Source: Nicotiana tabacum
Taxonomy: Eukaryota > Streptophyta > Magnoliopsida > Solanales > Solanaceae
Assembly (NCBI RefSeq): GCF_000715075.1
Contig: NC_134082.1
Location: 209,073,948-209,137,947 of the forward strand
Length of the DNA stretch: 64,000 nucleotides
Direction of reading: 5' to 3'
In this document: in pieces, positions 60,786 through 64,000 of the stretch
Numbering within the stretch: the stretch's first letter is position 1
Layout of the letters: each line of letters starts with the position of its first letter
Program-made: the position numbers and the translations under genes
Notes under the pieces: generated by a model
What the model saw: only the letters and a program-made list of their open reading frames with translations
Told to the model about the DNA's origin: nothing
The model's database searches: none

Positions 60786-62997
60786 TTAACTCAAGTACGT
60801 ACCTGTAAACTGAAACAAATGGGGATACTTCGCTTGCATATCTTTTTCTGCCTCCCAAGTAGCTTCTTCAACGGTATGAATTCTCCATAAAACGTTAACG
60901 AACACAATTTTTTTTGACCGTAGCTTTCTTACTTGTCTATCAACAATTGCCGTCGGCTCCTCCTCGTAAGACAACTTCTCATCACGCACTATAGTTAGTG
61001 CTTCAAGCACCTGCGATGAGTCTGATATACATTTTCTTAGCATTGAGGCATGAAACACTGGATGAATAAAGGACAACTTAGGAGGAAGTGCGAAACGATA
61101 AGCCACAACGTCCACTCGGTCTACTATCTCATACGGTCCTATAAATTTGGGACTCAGCTTGCCTCTTTTCCCAAACCGCATCACAACTTTCATAGGAGAG
61201 ACTCGTCGGAACACTTTGTCCCCAATTGTGCACTAAATCTCTTCTTCTTTTATTTGTATAAGACTTTTGTCTGCTTTGAGCCGTGAGCAATCTCTGCCTG
61301 ATTAGTTGGACCTTATCAATAGCTTCTTGTACTAAGTCGGGTCCCGATAAGTTAGTCTCACCAGTTTCAAACTATCCGATAGGAGAACGATATTTTCTAC
61401 CATACAATGCTTCGTACGGTGCCAACTACCTCCAAACTCAAGAATACAGGCTCTCAACATATCATCCAAGATTTGTATAGTACGTTTTGACTGCCTTTCC
61501 GTCTATATATAAAATGCAGTACTAAGATTTACTCATGTACCCAATGCTTCTTGAAAAGATTTCCAAAAGTGTGAAGTAAATTGTGATCCTCTATCAGAGA
61601 TGATGGATACTGGAACTCCGTGAAGTTGAACAATTTCGTTCATAAATATCTGTGCATACCTCACTGCACCATATGTAGTCTTCACTGGCAAAAAGTGTGT
61701 TGATTTTGTTAGTCGATCTATAATTACCCACACCGAATCATAACTTCTAAGGGTTCGTGGTAGACCGGTGACAAAATCCATAATAATTCTTTCTCATTTT
61801 CACTCTGGAATCTCAATTTGTTGTAACAGTCCTGCGGGTCGTTGATGCTCAGCCTTGACATGCTGGCAAGTCAAACAGTTAGAAACAAAGTTAGCAACAT
61901 CATTCTTCATACCTTCCCACCAATAGAATTGCCTCAGGTCATGGTACATTTTTGTGGATCCAGGATATATAGTGTATTTAGAGTTGTGGTCTTCTTCAAG
62001 AATAGCCTGTCTCAACCTATCCACGTATGCTACACATAGCCTGTCACCCATTCGAAGAACACCATCACTTTCAACAACCATATCCTTGTTTTTACCAGCT
62101 AAGGCCTCATCTCTGTATTTGTATAATCGTTCATCCTCATATTGGGTGGCTTTAATGCGCAACTAATGAAGACTTAGCCTGAGCACAAGCTAACAATGCC
62201 TCTAAATTTCTGATACTAAATCTGATACCCGTACCTTCTAGTCTCTGAATATCTTTGGCCAAAAGTCTCTTTGTAGGAGCTATATATGCCAAGCTCCCCA
62301 TGGATTTTCTGCTCAATGCGTCAGCCACCACATTGGCTTTTCCTAGATGATAAAAAATAGAACAGTCATAGTCTTTGAGTAGTTCCATCCACCGACACTA
62401 CCAAAGATTCAGATCTCTCTTTTAAAAGATATACTTCAGACTTTTATGGTTAGTATAAATCTCACAAGTTTCACCGTATAGGTAGTGCCTCCAAATTTTT
62501 AGAGCAAATACCACTGCAGCCATCTTCAAATCATGTGTAGGATAGTTTTGCTCGTGCTTTTTCAATTGTCTCGAAGCATAAGCTATAACGAGACCATTTT
62601 TCATGAGAACACATCCTAATCCCATCCTCAAGGTGTCACCGAATACTGTAAATCCTCCAGGACCTAATGGTAAGGCTAATATTAGTATAATTATCAAACT
62701 TGTTTTAAGTTTCTGAAAGCTCTACTCAAATTCCTCCGTCCACTGAAACTTTACATTTTTCTAAGTTAGCATAGTCAGTGGCGCTGCTATTCTGGAGAAA
62801 TCCTACACAAAACGCCTGTAATAGCCTGCTAAGCCTAAAAAGCTACGAATCTCTTTAGGAGAAGTAGGTCTGGGCCATTTCTGCACAGCTTATGTCTTCT
62901 TAGTATCTACCATAATTTCATCTTTGGATACAATGCGCCCCAGAAATGCTACTGAGTCTAGCAAAAATTCACACTTCGAGAAATTAGTGTAGACATG
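60786..62997 (-). pseudogene. Second Gypsy pol: RNase H, integrase and chromodomain-like tail, truncated
   Basis: From the C-terminus: the chromodomain-like tail and IN C-terminus (60786-61214: FIGPYEIVDRVD, PVFHASMLRKCI, VNVLWRIHTVEEATWEAE), the integrase core (61533-61781: [33 protein letters not shown]), the H2C2 region (61800-62162: CLTCQHVKAEHQRPAG), and RNase H (62152-62697: [40 protein letters not shown]). Stops and frame changes separate the blocks. Upstream the RT thumb region (to about 62990) is recognisable but broken. RT palm, protease, gag and the 5' LTR are missing: at 62998 another LTR begins. Confidence 0.83.
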
Positions 62998-64000
62998 TGA
63001 TTTTTGACTCTGCCCAAGATTTTTTATATTTTAGCATGTAAATATTTAGTTTAGACCTAATATAGCTATTTTAATTAGTTTGATCCTTTTACTTTATTTT
63101 CTCACAAAAAAATAAAAATTATAAAAAATAGTTTCATTAAGGTTTTGTAGTCATTTTTAATCTTGAAAAAATACCAAAAAAATAGGTTTGTTTTAAACAG
63201 TTAGTGTTATTTTAATAGTTATTTTTCTTAAGTAAGATTAAGTAGTATTTTTAATAGTCTATCTTGTTTGCTATATTATTTTTACATATAAAAAAAGGGG
63301 GTGAGAGAATAGAATTAATTTTTGGACTAATTTTTATCTTGCTCTTAGCCTAGTTAAACTAATTTCCTTAGCCCATTAACAAAAAAGCCCAAACCTCCCT
63401 TACCCTTAACCCTAAGAGACCCCACCACATTTTCTTCTGAAACGAGGACAAAACCTTGAACACGCCCTAACTGAATCCTAGAGGAATCCACTCAGTCATT
63501 GACGCCTGCCAGACCTCACGTCAACCAACCAACGAGTCCTGCTTCTTCATCTTCTTCTTCACCCCTACACACCCTTAGAACCAATAAATCGACCCCAAAA
63601 CGCCAATCTCCACTAACGCACAAACCAGCCACCATCAACAAGAACACCCACAAAGCCACAATCGTCCTCACCAGCTCCACCGGCGAAGCACGTATACACA
63701 ATCAAAAAACCCCCCCCCCCCAAAAAAAAACGACAGAAACAGAGACGAAGAAGATGTTTTAAAGGTTTGCTTCAAAATGTGGTTAGGAAGGATACTAGTA
63801 TAATTGGAAGTGATATTAGTTCTCAACTCATAATCAAATAGTCAATTGGGATTTTCACTTGAATCAATCTCCATCAATTGATTTCTCGGTTCCTTCAGTG
63901 AGTTCTAATTCCGGGTCCCTATTCATGGTTCAAAGATTTGGGCAACAATATTTCAAATTTCATTTGGCAAAATACATTGAGGTCTATTATTTTCCTCTAT
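62998..64000 (+). mobile_element. Start of a different LTR, runs off the window
   Basis: A sharp change occurs at tgtgatttttgactctgccc, which cuts the pol of the second Gypsy element. The following AT-rich then CT-rich sequence has no coding content; the frame at 63499-63762 is low-complexity and I do not call it a gene. A TG start and insertion into pol suggest the left end of another LTR retrotransposon. The right end is beyond the window. Confidence 0.5.

Noticed and set aside
63499..63762. 87-codon Ser/Thr/Pro-rich frame
   Set aside because: Low complexity and in an LTR-like region. No start context or domain supports a gene.

Overview
The window is plant nuclear DNA, most likely from a solanaceous species and probably Nicotiana. 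The inference rests on AT-rich introns, two genes with plant orthologues, tRNA-derived SINEs of the tobacco TS/SolS kind, an RTE-type LINE with a (TTG)n tail, and long Ty3/Gypsy LTRs that begin or end in GTCACGACCCC. No bacterial, plasmid or CRISPR structure is present.

Three host genes can be supported, all on the minus strand. (1) 1628-9531 is a 14-exon gene for a 449-aa mitochondrial MidA/NDUFAF7-type (DUF185) methyltransferase. (2) 34008-44379 is an 18-exon gene for a 994-aa GPI ethanolamine phosphate transferase 1 (PIG-N/MCD4 type). (3) 46009-46230 is a single-exon gene for a 73-aa secreted, probably membrane- or GPI-anchored, arabinogalactan-peptide-like protein. It has a TATA box and two upstream G-boxes. 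I rebuilt both large genes splice site by splice site; every junction is GT-AG and the frame stays open from start to stop. Genes 2 and 3 may both concern GPI-anchored proteins, but nothing in the sequence shows that this is more than chance.

Most of the rest is transposable elements. 0-10 kb: the methyltransferase gene with SINEs and MITEs in its introns. 10-11.8 kb: LINE and Stowaway debris. 11.8-26.7 kb: a nest of related Gypsy LTRs around one minus-strand chromovirus-like element (12582 to about 22758) with 3' LTR, PPT, decayed gag-pol, PBS and a truncated 5' LTR; fragments of two further LTRs flank it. 26.7-33 kb: a decayed DUF1985 (Ulp1/MULE-associated) gene split by a 3.1-kb solo LTR with a 5-bp target duplication. 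33-44.4 kb: the PIG-N gene, with an RTE LINE in intron 12 and a hAT element inside a retroposon tail in intron 8. 44.4-51 kb: the small peptide gene, an LTR-like promoter region with tandem repeats, a 1.56-kb Mutator-type element carrying organelle-like sequence, and a second Mutator-type inverted-repeat element. 51-53.5 kb: a hAT transposase pseudogene. 54.8-63 kb: a second decayed minus-strand Gypsy element whose 3' LTR is split by a 3.17-kb solo LTR. 63-64 kb: the start of a different LTR that runs off the window.

The transposon genes all carry stops, frameshifts or damaged catalytic residues, so I expect no autonomous element here. The two large host genes look intact and presumably function despite their intron insertions.
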